Notes: generated by a model not told the origin, from the sequence alone. A stretch of DNA of 33,387 nt from Candidatus Thermoplasmatota archaeon (GCA_035540375.1 DATLGO010000108.1:1-33387); one strand, 5' to 3'. Counted from the stretch's first letter, positions 22,642 through 31,268 are shown. Made by a program: numbers and translations.

Positions 22642-22731
22642 CTACGCCGCGCACGGGCTGAACCCGCAGGCTCGACAGATCACGCACGCGCCTTCGGGGG
22701 CGAGCCGCGCGGCGCACTCGGGACATTGCAT
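22642..22731 (-). CDS. Zinc-ribbon miniprotein
   Basis: A 29-residue frame from ATG 22731, MQCPECAARLAPEGACVICR and nine more residues, with CPEC and CRAC pairs 12 residues apart: a complete rubredoxin-like zinc ribbon. The motif resembles the C-terminal ribbon of B12-dependent ribonucleotide reductases, but here it stands alone. The frame is open further upstream: ATG 22806 would give 54 residues and lies about 27 nt from AGAAATACC (22828-22836, minus strand), the leaderless spacing. I report the shorter form because the extension looks unstructured; the start is uncertain. Confidence 0.5.
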   Translation of the reverse strand: MQCPECAARLAPEGACVICRACGFSPCAA

Positions 22732-22826
22732 GGTGACAAGCCAGTGGGAGGGCCCGCATCTCCCTCGACCGGGGAGGGGACCGAACCGACAGGGCGAGCG
22801 GGACATGTCAACGCCTCCAAGACGAG

Positions 22827-22836
22827 GGTATTTCTG
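22827..22836. promoter_or_regulatory. TATA-like element shared by divergent small genes
   Basis: GGTATTTCTG on plus, CAGAAATACC on minus. It is the only A/T-rich element between the zinc-ribbon miniprotein and the 22864 membrane gene, about 32 nt from ATG 22864 and 27 nt from ATG 22806. Confidence 0.4.
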
Positions 22837-22863
22837 ACGCGAGGCCGCTCGCCCGACGAGGCC

Positions 22864-23244
22864 ATGCATCGTCCCTTCCTCGACGCCGCCGGCCGCATCC
22901 TGGTCGCCCTCCTTGTCGTGGGCGTTCTCCTTCTGACGGCGGGAATCCTCCTGGCCCAGGCCGAGGTCCGGCTCGTGGGCGCGGCCCTTCTCGCGCTCGC
23001 CGCCATCTTCGGGCCCGTCGCCCGCTGGGGCTGGCGCGGCGCGCTCCTCACGCTCGGTCTTGCGGGGGCGCTCGGCGGCGCCGTCTCGTGGGGCTACGTC
23101 ACGACCGGCCGGGCCGCGGGGCTTGCGGCCGACGGCGGCGCGCTCGCCCTCGCGCAGGCCGCGACGGGCGCGGGCGTTGTGCTGGTCGCCGCGTTCATCG
23201 CGCTCGCGCTCGGGCGCGACCGCCGCGCGCCGCGCGGGTCATGA
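22864..23244 (+). CDS. Four-helix membrane protein, unknown
   Basis: A 126-residue protein that is mostly four hydrophobic segments: ILVALLVVGVLLLTAGILLA; LVGAALLALAAIFGPVA; WRGALLTLGLAGALGGAVSW; ATGAGVVLVAAFIALAL. A short basic tail (GRDRRAPRGS) probably lies in the cytoplasm. There is no charged residue inside the membrane segments and no family is recognised. ATG 22864 is set by the TATA-like element at 22827-22836. Its stop overlaps the convergent aminotransferase gene by 6 bp. Confidence 0.7.
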   Translation: MHRPFLDAAGRILVALLVVGVLLLTAGILLAQAEVRLVGAALLALAAIFGPVARWGWRGALLTLGLAGALGGAVSWGYVTTGRAAGLAADGGALALAQAATGAGVVLVAAFIALALGRDRRAPRGS

Positions 23245-24507
23245 GCCGAGTCGCGCGAGCTTCGCCCGCGCCGCGGCGAGCGTCGCGTCGGTCTTCGCGA
23301 AATTGAACCGGATGAGCGAGCGACCGAGCGCGGGGTCGCCGAAGAAGCTCGAACCCGGCACGCCCGCAAGACCGACGTCGCGCACGAGCCACTCCGCGAA
23401 GCGTCGGTCGTCGGTTTTCGCCGCCGCCGGCGCGGCCACGTGCCGGAAGTCGGCCATCACGTAATACGCGCCTTCGGGGTCGACGGGCTCGAAGCCCGCG
23501 TCGCGGAGCATCGCGACGAGCGCGCGGCGCTGGCGGTCGTAGAGCGCGTTCAGCTCCGCATAGTAGGAGTCGGGCAGCGCGAGGGCCGCCGCGACGCCCA
23601 TCTGCAGCGGGTGCGGCGCGCCGACCGTGAGGAAGTCGTGGACGCGCCGCAGCGCGACGGACGCCGCGGGCGGGGCGATCGCCCACGCGACGCGCCACCC
23701 GGTCGCGCTGTACGTCTTCGAGGCGCCGCTCACCGTGATCGTGCGGTCGAACATGCCGGGAAGCGTCGCGATCGAGACGTGCTTGCGGCCGCCGTAGAGG
23801 ATGTGCTCGTAGATCTCGTCGGTGACCGCGAAGGCGTCGTGGTCGCGGCAGAGGTCCGCGATCGCCTTCATCTCGTCGCGCGTGAAGACCTTCCCCGCGG
23901 GATTGTTCGGCGTGTTCAGGATGATCGCCTTCGTGCGCCGCGAGAAGGCGGCCTTGAGACGCTCCTCGTCGAACGCGAACGCGCGCGCGGGGTCGAGGGG
24001 GACGAGCTTCAGCTTCGCGCCCGAAAGGAGCGCGTCCGGACCGTAGTTCTCGTAGAACGGCTCGAAGGCGACGACCTCGTCGCCCTCGTCGACGAGCGCG
24101 AGCATCGCGGCCATCATGGCTTCGGTCGCGCCGCACGTGACGGTCACGTGCCTGTCGGCGTCGCAGTCGATCCCGTTGAATCGCTTCGCCTTCGCGGCGA
24201 TGGCCGCGCGCAGGGCGGGCGCGCCCCACGTCACCGCGTACTGGTTGTGGCCCCCGTCGAGCGCGCGCTTCGCGGCCTCGACCATGGGGGCCGGAGGCTC
24301 GAAGTCGGGGAAGCCCTGCCCCAGGTTGACGGCCCCGTGCGCGAGGGCGAGCCGTGTCATCTCCCGGATGACGGATTCGGGGAAGAGGCCGACGCGGCGC
24401 GCGAGGCGGGGGTCGTCGAGGGCGTGCGAGGACAAGGGGCTCACCGGGGACAAGCGCGGTCCCTCGCCTTGGCCGTTGCGAGTCGTTCCCATGCGATCAC
24501 GGCGCAC
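23239..24507 (-). CDS. PLP-dependent class I aminotransferase
   Basis: A 422-residue fold-type I aminotransferase of the aspartate/kynurenine-glutamine transaminase group. Key residues are NLGQGFPDFE (61-70), the PLP-phosphate region TCGATEAM (124-131), TPNNPAGK with Asn202, VTDEIYEH with Asp230 and Tyr233, the Schiff-base lysine K264 in SGASKTYSATGWR, and the carboxylate-binding Arg in SLIRFNFAKTD. Substrate range cannot be fixed; aromatic, methionine or glutamine amino groups passed to 2-oxoacids are typical. GTG 24507 is 28 nt from TATAAG (24533-24538, minus strand); ATG 24492 is the alternative. It is divergent from GDH2, which can recycle the glutamate formed by transamination. Confidence 0.93.
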   Translation of the reverse strand: MRRDRMGTTRNGQGEGPRLSPVSPLSSHALDDPRLARRVGLFPESVIREMTRLALAHGAVNLGQGFPDFEPPAPMVEAAKRALDGGHNQYAVTWGAPALRAAIAAKAKRFNGIDCDADRHVTVTCGATEAMMAAMLALVDEGDEVVAFEPFYENYGPDALLSGAKLKLVPLDPARAFAFDEERLKAAFSRRTKAIILNTPNNPAGKVFTRDEMKAIADLCRDHDAFAVTDEIYEHILYGGRKHVSIATLPGMFDRTITVSGASKTYSATGWRVAWAIAPPAASVALRRVHDFLTVGAPHPLQMGVAAALALPDSYYAELNALYDRQRRALVAMLRDAGFEPVDPEGAYYVMADFRHVAAPAAAKTDDRRFAEWLVRDVGLAGVPGSSFFGDPALGRSLIRFNFAKTDATLAAARAKLARLGS

Positions 24508-24532
24508 GGCGCTTGGGCCTCGGCGAAACCCG

Positions 24533-24540
24533 CTTATACC
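24533..24540. promoter_or_regulatory. TATA box shared by aminotransferase and gdh2
   Basis: CTTATACC on plus and GGTATAAG on minus. On minus it is 28 nt from GTG 24507; on plus it predicts transcription from about 24563, leaving a leader of about 16 nt before GTG 24579. No second TATA box is visible in the 71-bp gap. Confidence 0.6.
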
Positions 24541-24578
24541 CCATGGCGGCTTGGCGAGCAGTCACCCGAGGGATCCAC

Positions 24579-25901
24579 GTGACGGCCACCCCGGACGGAA
24601 CGCCCGCGACGCACACGCCCGATCTCGGCTCGCAGCCCCGTACAAAGGAGGGTCAGGGTCCCCCGAGCCTCGCCGAGATGGCGCACCAGCAGTTCGTCAA
24701 GGCTTCGAAGTACGTCAATCTCGAGCCCTGGATCGTGGAGCACCTTTCGCATCCGAAGCGCACCACCATCGCCTCCGTGCCGGTCCGCATGGACGACGGG
24801 TCCGTCAAGGCCTTCACGGCCTACCGCTGCCAGTATTCGGACGCGCTCGGCCCGACGAAGGGCGGCATCCGCTACCACCCCGACGTGAGCCTCGACGAGG
24901 TCATCGCGCTTGCGGCGTGGATGACGTGGAAATGCGCCGTCGCCGGCCTCCCGTACGGCGGCGCGAAGGGCGGCGTCGTCTGCGACCCGCGCGGCTTCTC
25001 GAAGGGCGAGCTCGAGCGCCTCACGCGCCGCCTCACGGTCGAGTTCATTAACGTCTTCGGTCCCGAGACCGATATCCCGGCCCCCGACGTCAACACGACG
25101 AGCGAGATGATGGGCTGGATCTACGACACGTACTCGATGGTCAAGGGCTACCACGCCGCGGGCGTCGTGACGGGCAAGCCCCTCACGCTCGGCGGAAGCC
25201 TCGGCCGACCCGAATCCACGGGCCGCGGCGTCGTCGACACGGCCGTCGCGGCGGCCGAGCACCTCAAGCTCGACCCGCAGCGCCTCACGGCCGTCGTGCA
25301 GGGCTTCGGCAAGGTCGGATCCTACGCCGCGCTCTTCCTCCAGCAGAAGGGCGTGCGCGTCGTCGGCGTCTCCGACGTAACGGGCGCGATCTACAACGAG
25401 AAGGGCATCGACGTCCCGAAGCTCATCGAGTACACGAAGCGCAACGGCGGCCTCATCCGCGGCTACCCCGAGGCGAAGGCCTGGGGCACGGACATCCTGA
25501 CGGCGCCCTGCGACATCCTCGTTCCCGCCGCGCTCGAGAACCAGATCACCGCGCAGAACGCGAAGGAGATCCAGGCGCGCATCGTCGCCGAGGGCGCGAA
25601 CGGCCCGACCACGGTGAAGGCGGACGACATCCTGCACAAGAACAACGTGTTCGTCGTGCCGGACATCGTCGCGAACTCCGGCGGCGTCGTCGTGAGCTAC
25701 TTCGAATGGGTCCAGAACGCGAACAAGTTCGCGTGGACCGAGGACATCGTCAACCAGCGCCTCGCGGACACCATGCGCACGAGCTTCCGCAACACGGTGC
25801 GCGCGTCCGAGTCGAAGGGCGTCGACATGCGCACGGGCGCGTACATCCTCGCGCTCGAGCGCTGCGGCGAGGCCATCCGGGCCCGCGGCCTCTTCCCGTG
25901 A
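24579..25901 (+). CDS. gdhA: Glutamate dehydrogenase (paralogue 2)
   Basis: A 440-residue Glu/Leu/Phe/Val dehydrogenase. It has GPTKGGIRYHP, GLPYGGAKGG with the catalytic-site lysine near 130, QGFGKVGSYAA as the nucleotide-binding loop, SDVTGA, and EGANGPTT followed by ANSGGVVVSYFEW. It differs from paralogue 1 at many positions (GFGKVG rather than GYGNAG; AYRCQYSDALGPTKG rather than GWRSQYHDAKGPYKG), so this is an old duplication or separate acquisition. The frame opens at 24513, but GTG 24579 is preferred because the promoter predicts an RNA start near 24563. The first 40 or so residues are Thr/Pro-rich. The stop abuts the convergent aldehyde dehydrogenase gene. Confidence 0.94.
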   Translation: MTATPDGTPATHTPDLGSQPRTKEGQGPPSLAEMAHQQFVKASKYVNLEPWIVEHLSHPKRTTIASVPVRMDDGSVKAFTAYRCQYSDALGPTKGGIRYHPDVSLDEVIALAAWMTWKCAVAGLPYGGAKGGVVCDPRGFSKGELERLTRRLTVEFINVFGPETDIPAPDVNTTSEMMGWIYDTYSMVKGYHAAGVVTGKPLTLGGSLGRPESTGRGVVDTAVAAAEHLKLDPQRLTAVVQGFGKVGSYAALFLQQKGVRVVGVSDVTGAIYNEKGIDVPKLIEYTKRNGGLIRGYPEAKAWGTDILTAPCDILVPAALENQITAQNAKEIQARIVAEGANGPTTVKADDILHKNNVFVVPDIVANSGGVVVSYFEWVQNANKFAWTEDIVNQRLADTMRTSFRNTVRASESKGVDMRTGAYILALERCGEAIRARGLFP

Positions 25902-27455
25902 TCAGGAGTTCCTGAGCCGCGCGAGCGCGCGCAGGATCCCGGGAACCGGCTTCGCGCGGGTCGCGCCCCTCCCGTAGAGGAAGTCGAGGTTGTCCTCCCA
26001 CTCGCGGGACCGCCCCGCGGCGTACGGGAACCACCAGAACGTCGGGAGCCGCCGCGAGGGCGAGACGTTCACGTGCTTCATCGTCACGAGGTCGAGCAGG
26101 CCCCACACGCCGTGCGTGACCCCGTGGCCCGAATCCTTCACGCCCGCCCAGGGCGTTTCCATCGCGGCGAAGGTGTACGTGTGGTCGTTCACCGTGACGG
26201 TGCCCGCCTCGAGACGCCGCGCCACGCGCTCCCCGTGCGCGACATCCCTCGTCCACACGCTCGCGGTGAGGCCGTAGCGGGTCGCGTTTGCGAGGCGCAC
26301 GGCGTCCTCCTCGTCCTTCGCGCGGAGGATCGACAGCACGGGGCCGAAGGTCTCCTCGCGCGCGACCTCGGCCTCGGGCGGCACGTCGGCGAGGATCGTG
26401 GGACGGTAGAAGTGTCCCGGCCCCGCCTCCGTCGCGCGTCGCCCGCCCGCGACGACGCGCGCGCCGGCCGCGACGGCGTCCGAGACGCGCTTTTCGAGCG
26501 TCGCGATGGCCTCGGCGGACACGAGCGGCCCGACGTCGACGTCCGCGTCAATCCCGCGGCCGACGCGAAGCGCCTCGGCGCGCGTCCGCACGAGGTCGAC
26601 GAACGCGTCCGCGACGCGCTCCACGACGATCGCCCGCTTCGCGGCCGCGCACGTCTGGCCGGCGTTCGCGAAGCGCGACCACACGATGCCGTTCGCGGCG
26701 AGCCGCAGATCGGCGTCCTCGAGCACGACCGCGGCGTCGTTGCCGCCGAGCTCGAGGCAGGCGGGCTTTCCGCGGGCGTCGCAGGCGGCCTTGACCGCGC
26801 GGCCGGTCTCGACGCTCCCCGTGAAGATGAGGTGGTCCACGTCGCCCGCGGCGAGGGCGGCGCCCGTCGTGGGCCCGTCGCCGGGGACGACGGCGAGGAG
26901 GTCCTCCGGCAGCCCCGCTTCGCGCATGAGATCGCGGAAACGCAGCGCCACGAGCGTCGCGTGCTCGCTCGGCTTCAGGACGACCGCATTGCCGGCGAAG
27001 AGCGCGAAGACGGCCTGGGCGCCTGGAATCGCGAGCGGGTAGTTCCACGGCGCGACGATGCCAACGACGCCGCGCGGCTCGTAGTATATGCGGCTTGCGC
27101 GATCGAGCAGGATCGGGTTGTCGAGGCGGAACTTGCGGGACCTCAGCGCGCCGAGTCCGTGCCGTTCGAGGAACTTGACCGCGTCGAGAAGCGGGAGGAC
27201 GTCCGTCGCGAGCGCCTCGGGAACGGGCTTCCCCATCTCGCGGGAGACGAGCGTCGCGAGCGCGACGCGGTCGCGGAGGACGAGGGTCGAGAACCGCAGA
27301 AGGAGCGAAAGGCGCTCGTCGAGCCGGCGCTCCCGCCACGCCCGCTGCGCCGCGCGGGCGCGCGCGATCGCGAGATCCACGTCCTTCGCGCTCGTCGCGG
27401 GGATTTCGGCGAGGATCTCGAGCGTCGCGGGGTCCTGCGACACGACCATCGACAT
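25902..27455 (-). CDS. NAD(P)-dependent aldehyde dehydrogenase (succinate-semialdehyde type)
   Basis: A 517-residue aldehyde dehydrogenase superfamily member that oxidises aldehydes to acids. Catalytic and cofactor residues are N138 in PWNYP, K161 in VLKPSE, FTGS near 211-214, E235 in LELGGND, nucleophile C269 in NAGQTCAA, and EETFGPV. The order and length fit succinate-semialdehyde or broad-specificity family members; substrate is inferred. The C-terminus carries an extra 35 or so residues (FPYAAGRSREWEDNLDFLYG). ATG 27455 is set by GGTACAAG 28 nt upstream (27480-27487, minus strand). Lying beside GDH2 and an aminotransferase, it may complete an amino-acid or GABA-like catabolic route. Confidence 0.92.
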   Translation of the reverse strand: MSMVVSQDPATLEILAEIPATSAKDVDLAIARARAAQRAWRERRLDERLSLLLRFSTLVLRDRVALATLVSREMGKPVPEALATDVLPLLDAVKFLERHGLGALRSRKFRLDNPILLDRASRIYYEPRGVVGIVAPWNYPLAIPGAQAVFALFAGNAVVLKPSEHATLVALRFRDLMREAGLPEDLLAVVPGDGPTTGAALAAGDVDHLIFTGSVETGRAVKAACDARGKPACLELGGNDAAVVLEDADLRLAANGIVWSRFANAGQTCAAAKRAIVVERVADAFVDLVRTRAEALRVGRGIDADVDVGPLVSAEAIATLEKRVSDAVAAGARVVAGGRRATEAGPGHFYRPTILADVPPEAEVAREETFGPVLSILRAKDEEDAVRLANATRYGLTASVWTRDVAHGERVARRLEAGTVTVNDHTYTFAAMETPWAGVKDSGHGVTHGVWGLLDLVTMKHVNVSPSRRLPTFWWFPYAAGRSREWEDNLDFLYGRGATRAKPVPGILRALARLRNS

Positions 27456-27479
27456 GGACGAGGCACGGGAGCGCAATCG

Positions 27480-27487
27480 CTTGTACC
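27480..27487 (-). promoter_or_regulatory. TATA-like box for the aldehyde dehydrogenase
   Basis: GGTACAAG on the minus strand, centred 28 nt from ATG 27455, between the end of lhr and the start of this gene. Confidence 0.45.
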
Positions 27488-27495
27488 TTGCCGCC

Positions 27496-30336
27496 TCAAT
27501 CCCAGAACTGGCGCGTTCTCGCGTAGGTGACCTCGGCCTCGAAGAGGTCCCGGAGGAACGGCTCCTCGTCGGGCTTCTGGCGCGCGAGGAGACGGCCCGC
27601 GGTGTCGGGACCGACGCCGCGCGCGACGAGCGCGAGGAGCGCGCGTTCGCGGTGGTCGAGGAAGAGGTTCGCGGCGGTCTGGAGGCGGCGCAGCTCCTTG
27701 CGCTCCTCCTCGGTCGCGCGGCCCTTCTTCTTCCAGGCGGCGAGAGCCTCCTTGTGCCACGGCCGCGCGGCCGCAAGCAGGCGGCCCTCGCACTTCGGGC
27801 AGGCGACAACGTCCCGGGCGCGGGCGACGCGGGTCTCGCTCGACCAGTCGCGGCAGTTCATGCAGAGGAGCGTCACGCGCTCGTTCTCGAGCCGTTTCTT
27901 GAGCGCGTCGAGGAGCGTCCGGTCGGCGCGCGCCGGCGAGATGAGGTCGGCGCGCTTGTCCATGCCGGCAAGCGCGATCGGGGAGAGGCCCTGCACGACG
28001 AGCTCCCGCTCGCCGTTCTGGATCTCCCCGAGGAGCTTCATCGCGAGCGGCACGTCGAGCTTCTCCTCGACGACCTCGCGGATCGCCTCGCGGTAGAGGG
28101 GCGTCCCGCGGTAGATCTCGACGAGCTTCTGCATGTTGATGCGGCGCCAGTCCGCGCCCTTCTGGACGGCGCCGAATTTCCGCGCGACGTGCAGGAGGCG
28201 CTGGCGGAGCGCGTTCGAATTGGAGAGGATGAGCTCCAGGATCGCGGGGACGGAGGCCGGCGCGGTCTCCATGAGGACCTCCCGGACGGCGGAGGCCGGC
28301 GTTCGGGAGGGAAGCGTGAGGATGACGCGGTACGGGTCGACCTCGAGGCCGACCGAGGAGCCCGCGCGCGCCATCACGAGCGACGACAGGATGCGTCCGA
28401 TCGTCTCGTTCGCCTTCGACCCGAAGGCGGCGTTGAGGACGACGCGTCCGGACCCGACGTCGAGCGTGACCCGCCGATCCGTCGGAAGCGCGTACCCCGC
28501 CTGCTCGGCCACGTACGCGACGAGCTTGCGCGCCGCCTCCGGGCCGACGCGCCACCGGTCCGCCGCCCGCGCCGCGGCCTCCGTCCCGCCGCGCTCGGCG
28601 AGGTCCCGCGCGATCCCCTCCCGGAGGGCTCCGACCTCCTGCGCGACCTCGAAGGGAACGGGGATCTCCTCGCCGATCCAGGAGGGGATCGCGCCGAGCG
28701 GATCCTTCACCGGCTCGACGCGGATCTCGTCCTTCTCGTCGTCGATCTCGACCACGCGCCACGCCTGCCCCTGGCAGATGAACGCCGCGGAGGGCTCGAT
28801 GAAGCTCGCGACGAACGCCTCGTCGAGCGTCGCGACGGCTTTGCGCGTGACAAGGCTCACGATGCGGAACGTCCGCGCGTCGGGAATCATGCTCAGGTTC
28901 TCCACCATGTGGAGACGCGAGCGCTTGAGCGAGCCGAAGTCGCCGCCCTCGCTCCAGACGACGCGGTGGGCGGCAAGCTGCGCGAGCGTCTCGTCGAAAA
29001 CCTCGCGCGGAAGCGCGCGGAACGGATGCGCGCGGCGGGCGAGCGCGTACGCGGCGTCCGCGCGCACGCGCGAGCGCTCGAGCGCCATCGCCTCGAGCTG
29101 GTTCGCGAGGACGTCGAGCGGCGCCTCCGGACCGGGTAGGCGCTCGAGAGCCTCCCGCATCGTGCGGTCCACGATGACGGCCGCCTCCGCGATGTCGTCC
29201 GGCTCGGTTGCGACGATGACGCCGTTCGAGACGAGGTCGTGCCGGTGGCCGGCGCGGCCCACGCGCTGCACGAGGCGCGTCACCTGGCGCGGGGAGCCGA
29301 ACTGCACGACGAGGTCGGCCGACCCGATGTCGATGCCGAGCTCCATGCTCGACGTGCAGACGAGGCCGCGCAGCGCGCCGCGCTTGAAGGCCTCCTCGGA
29401 CTGGATGCGCGCGTCGCGCGCGAGCGACCCGTGGTGCACGCCGAGCGGGAACGTCTCGTCGAGGATGCGGGCGCGCGCCGCGAGGATCTCCGCCGTCTCG
29501 CGCGTGTTCACGAAGACGAGCGTCGCGGTGTGCGCCTTCACGAGGTCGAGCACCGTGTTGAGGTACGCGGCCGCGTCGGGGCGCGCCATGACCTTCGCGG
29601 CGGTCGCGTGGTCGCGCGGCGTCGGGTCCGGGCTCGTGACGCGGAGGTCGAGCTTCTTCGCGACGGGGACCTTGACCGTCGAGACGCGGCGCTCGGCGCC
29701 GCCGAGCCACGCCGCGACGTCTCGCTCGTCGCCCACGGTCGCCGAGAGGCCGACGCGCTGGAACTCGCCCGCGAGGAGGCCGAGCCGTTCGAGCGCGAAG
29801 GCGAGCTGCGCGCCGCGCTCGTCGGAGGCGAGCTCGTGCACCTCGTCCACGACGACCCAGCGCACGCCCGCGATGGCCTCCTTGAGGCGCGGTCCCATGA
29901 AGATCGCCTGCAGCGTTTCGGGCGTGGTGATGAGGAAATCGGGCGGCTCGCGCGCCTGCCGCGCGCGCTCCGACTGCGAGGTGTCGCCGTGGCGCACGCG
30001 TACGTCGACGCCGAGCCTGCGGCCCCAGAGGTCGAGGCGGCCCATGAGGTCGCGGTTGAGCGCGCGAAGCGGCGTGACGTAGAGGATGCTCACGGCGCGG
30101 CGCGGCTTCGCGCCGGCCTCGCGCACCTTCTCGCGCGCGCGCAGGAACAGGTCGAGGATCGGAAGCACCGCCGATTCGGTCTTGCCCATGCCCGTCGGCG
30201 CGACGAGGAGCGTGTGCTTGCCTTCGAGGATGACGGGGATCGCCGCCTCCTGGGCCGCCGTGGGGCTCGCGAACCCCTCGTCCGCGAGGAGCGCGCGGAG
30301 CGCCGGGGATTGCAGGAGGTCGAAGGCGCCCGCCAC
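27496..30336 (-). CDS. lhr: Lhr-type superfamily 2 DNA/RNA helicase
   Basis: A 946-residue large helicase-related protein. RecA1 has Walker A APTGMGKT (46-53), TPLRALNRD (motif Ia) and DEVH (164-167). RecA2 has LVFVNTRETAE, VCTSSMELGIDIG and QRVGRAGHRHD. The Lhr winged-helix and DEAD-associated C-terminal domains follow. Near the end, CMNC (825-828) and CPKC (846-849) form a zinc-binding element. Archaeal Lhr proteins are 3'-5' translocases tied to replication-coupled repair or RNA metabolism. GTG 30336 starts 1 bp after the phosphoesterase stop (TGACGTG), so the two are co-translated; the open frame beyond is an out-of-phase reading of that gene. Confidence 0.94.
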   Translation of the reverse strand: MAGAFDLLQSPALRALLADEGFASPTAAQEAAIPVILEGKHTLLVAPTGMGKTESAVLPILDLFLRAREKVREAGAKPRRAVSILYVTPLRALNRDLMGRLDLWGRRLGVDVRVRHGDTSQSERARQAREPPDFLITTPETLQAIFMGPRLKEAIAGVRWVVVDEVHELASDERGAQLAFALERLGLLAGEFQRVGLSATVGDERDVAAWLGGAERRVSTVKVPVAKKLDLRVTSPDPTPRDHATAAKVMARPDAAAYLNTVLDLVKAHTATLVFVNTRETAEILAARARILDETFPLGVHHGSLARDARIQSEEAFKRGALRGLVCTSSMELGIDIGSADLVVQFGSPRQVTRLVQRVGRAGHRHDLVSNGVIVATEPDDIAEAAVIVDRTMREALERLPGPEAPLDVLANQLEAMALERSRVRADAAYALARRAHPFRALPREVFDETLAQLAAHRVVWSEGGDFGSLKRSRLHMVENLSMIPDARTFRIVSLVTRKAVATLDEAFVASFIEPSAAFICQGQAWRVVEIDDEKDEIRVEPVKDPLGAIPSWIGEEIPVPFEVAQEVGALREGIARDLAERGGTEAAARAADRWRVGPEAARKLVAYVAEQAGYALPTDRRVTLDVGSGRVVLNAAFGSKANETIGRILSSLVMARAGSSVGLEVDPYRVILTLPSRTPASAVREVLMETAPASVPAILELILSNSNALRQRLLHVARKFGAVQKGADWRRINMQKLVEIYRGTPLYREAIREVVEEKLDVPLAMKLLGEIQNGERELVVQGLSPIALAGMDKRADLISPARADRTLLDALKKRLENERVTLLCMNCRDWSSETRVARARDVVACPKCEGRLLAAARPWHKEALAAWKKKGRATEEERKELRRLQTAANLFLDHRERALLALVARGVGPDTAGRLLARQKPDEEPFLRDLFEAEVTYARTRQFWD

Positions 30337-30337
30337 G

Positions 30338-31177
30338 TCACCGCCCCGTCGCGCCGCTCCCGTCGCGCGGCTTGCGGCGCGCGCGGCGTCGGGCGCGCGG
30401 CTTGCGTTCCGTCTCCCGCGCGGCGCCGAACTCGCGCATGTCCGCGAGGGTTCCGAGGTCGACGCCGTCGAGCGTGTAGAGGCGACCGGCATCGAGGTCC
30501 ACGAGGCCGTTCGCGAGGAGCGGCCCGAGGGGGTGCTCGCCTTCGAGCGCGTTGAAGGCGACGCCGCCCACGAGGTCATTGAAGGCGGGAATCGCGATCG
30601 CGCGCGCGTCGGGGTCGAGCGTGGGCCACCGCTCGCGCGCCGCCTCCGCGAACGGCGCCCGGATCCAGCAGGGCTCCTTGTGCCGGTGACCGAGCTCGTC
30701 GACGAGAAGCACCGCGGGATGGTTGTGGCAGAACGCGACGAGCCGCGCGCCGTCCATCACGCGGTCCGACGGCCAGGTGTGCCCGTGGAGGAGCGCCGCC
30801 TCGCCGACGCGGATGCCGGTTGCGGGGTGGACCTCGACGCCCGCGAGGACCGGGATGTCCGCGTCGTGGTTCCCGGGCACGAGGTCGACGGGCACGCCGA
30901 GGCCGAGGAAGAAGTCCTCGAGCTCCTCGGTCTCCTGTCGCGCCGCGTACGCGATCGCGTGCTTGAGGTCTCCGAGGACGACGAGGCGGTCGGGCATCGT
31001 TTCGCGGACGATGGCGCCGAGCCTTGACCGCATCCGGCCCGTCTGCGACGGGATGTGCAGGCCGCTGCGCTTCAGATCGCTCTCGAGGCCCACGTGCAGG
31101 TCGCCCACGACCACGACGCGCTCGCCCCCGCTCTCGAGGAGGAGGGCCCGCTCGCCGAACCGGGGCTCCGCGCGCAC
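30338..31177 (-). CDS. Archaeal SbcD-like metallophosphoesterase
   Basis: A 279-residue calcineurin-like phosphoesterase of the archaeal COG1407/TIGR00024 type. Metal ligands are GDLHVG (D26, H28), GDLKH (D70), PGNHD (N103, H104) and LLHGHTW (H131, H133). A basic Arg/Lys-rich tail (ERKPRARRRARRKPRDG) suggests nucleic-acid contact. Genes of this family are often next to lhr, as here, and are thought to work with it in DNA repair. GTG 31177 is chosen because CTATATC (31201-31207, minus strand) is 27 nt upstream. Reading further upstream would run antisense through the lipoprotein gene. Confidence 0.9.
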   Translation of the reverse strand: MRAEPRFGERALLLESGGERVVVVGDLHVGLESDLKRSGLHIPSQTGRMRSRLGAIVRETMPDRLVVLGDLKHAIAYAARQETEELEDFFLGLGVPVDLVPGNHDADIPVLAGVEVHPATGIRVGEAALLHGHTWPSDRVMDGARLVAFCHNHPAVLLVDELGHRHKEPCWIRAPFAEAARERWPTLDPDARAIAIPAFNDLVGGVAFNALEGEHPLGPLLANGLVDLDAGRLYTLDGVDLGTLADMREFGAARETERKPRARRRARRKPRDGSGATGR

Positions 31178-31200
31178 GCGCTTCCGATGCGGCCGGCCGG

Positions 31201-31207
31201 GATATAG
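31201..31207. promoter_or_regulatory. TATA box shared by the phosphoesterase-lhr operon and the lipoprotein gene
   Basis: GATATAG on plus, CTATATC on minus. On minus it is 27 nt from GTG 31177; on plus it predicts an mRNA from about 31231 with a leader of about 38 nt before GTG 31269. Confidence 0.55.
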
Positions 31208-31268
31208 CCTTGGCGCATGGACGAAGGGGCGGGAAGGTCCATCCTGTGGCGACGAGGGACGGGGAGCC

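Noticed and set aside
27440-30336. Frameshift or fusion between lhr and the aldehyde dehydrogenase
   Set aside because: A minus-strand open frame crosses both, but each gene has its own complete start and stop and a promoter lies between them.
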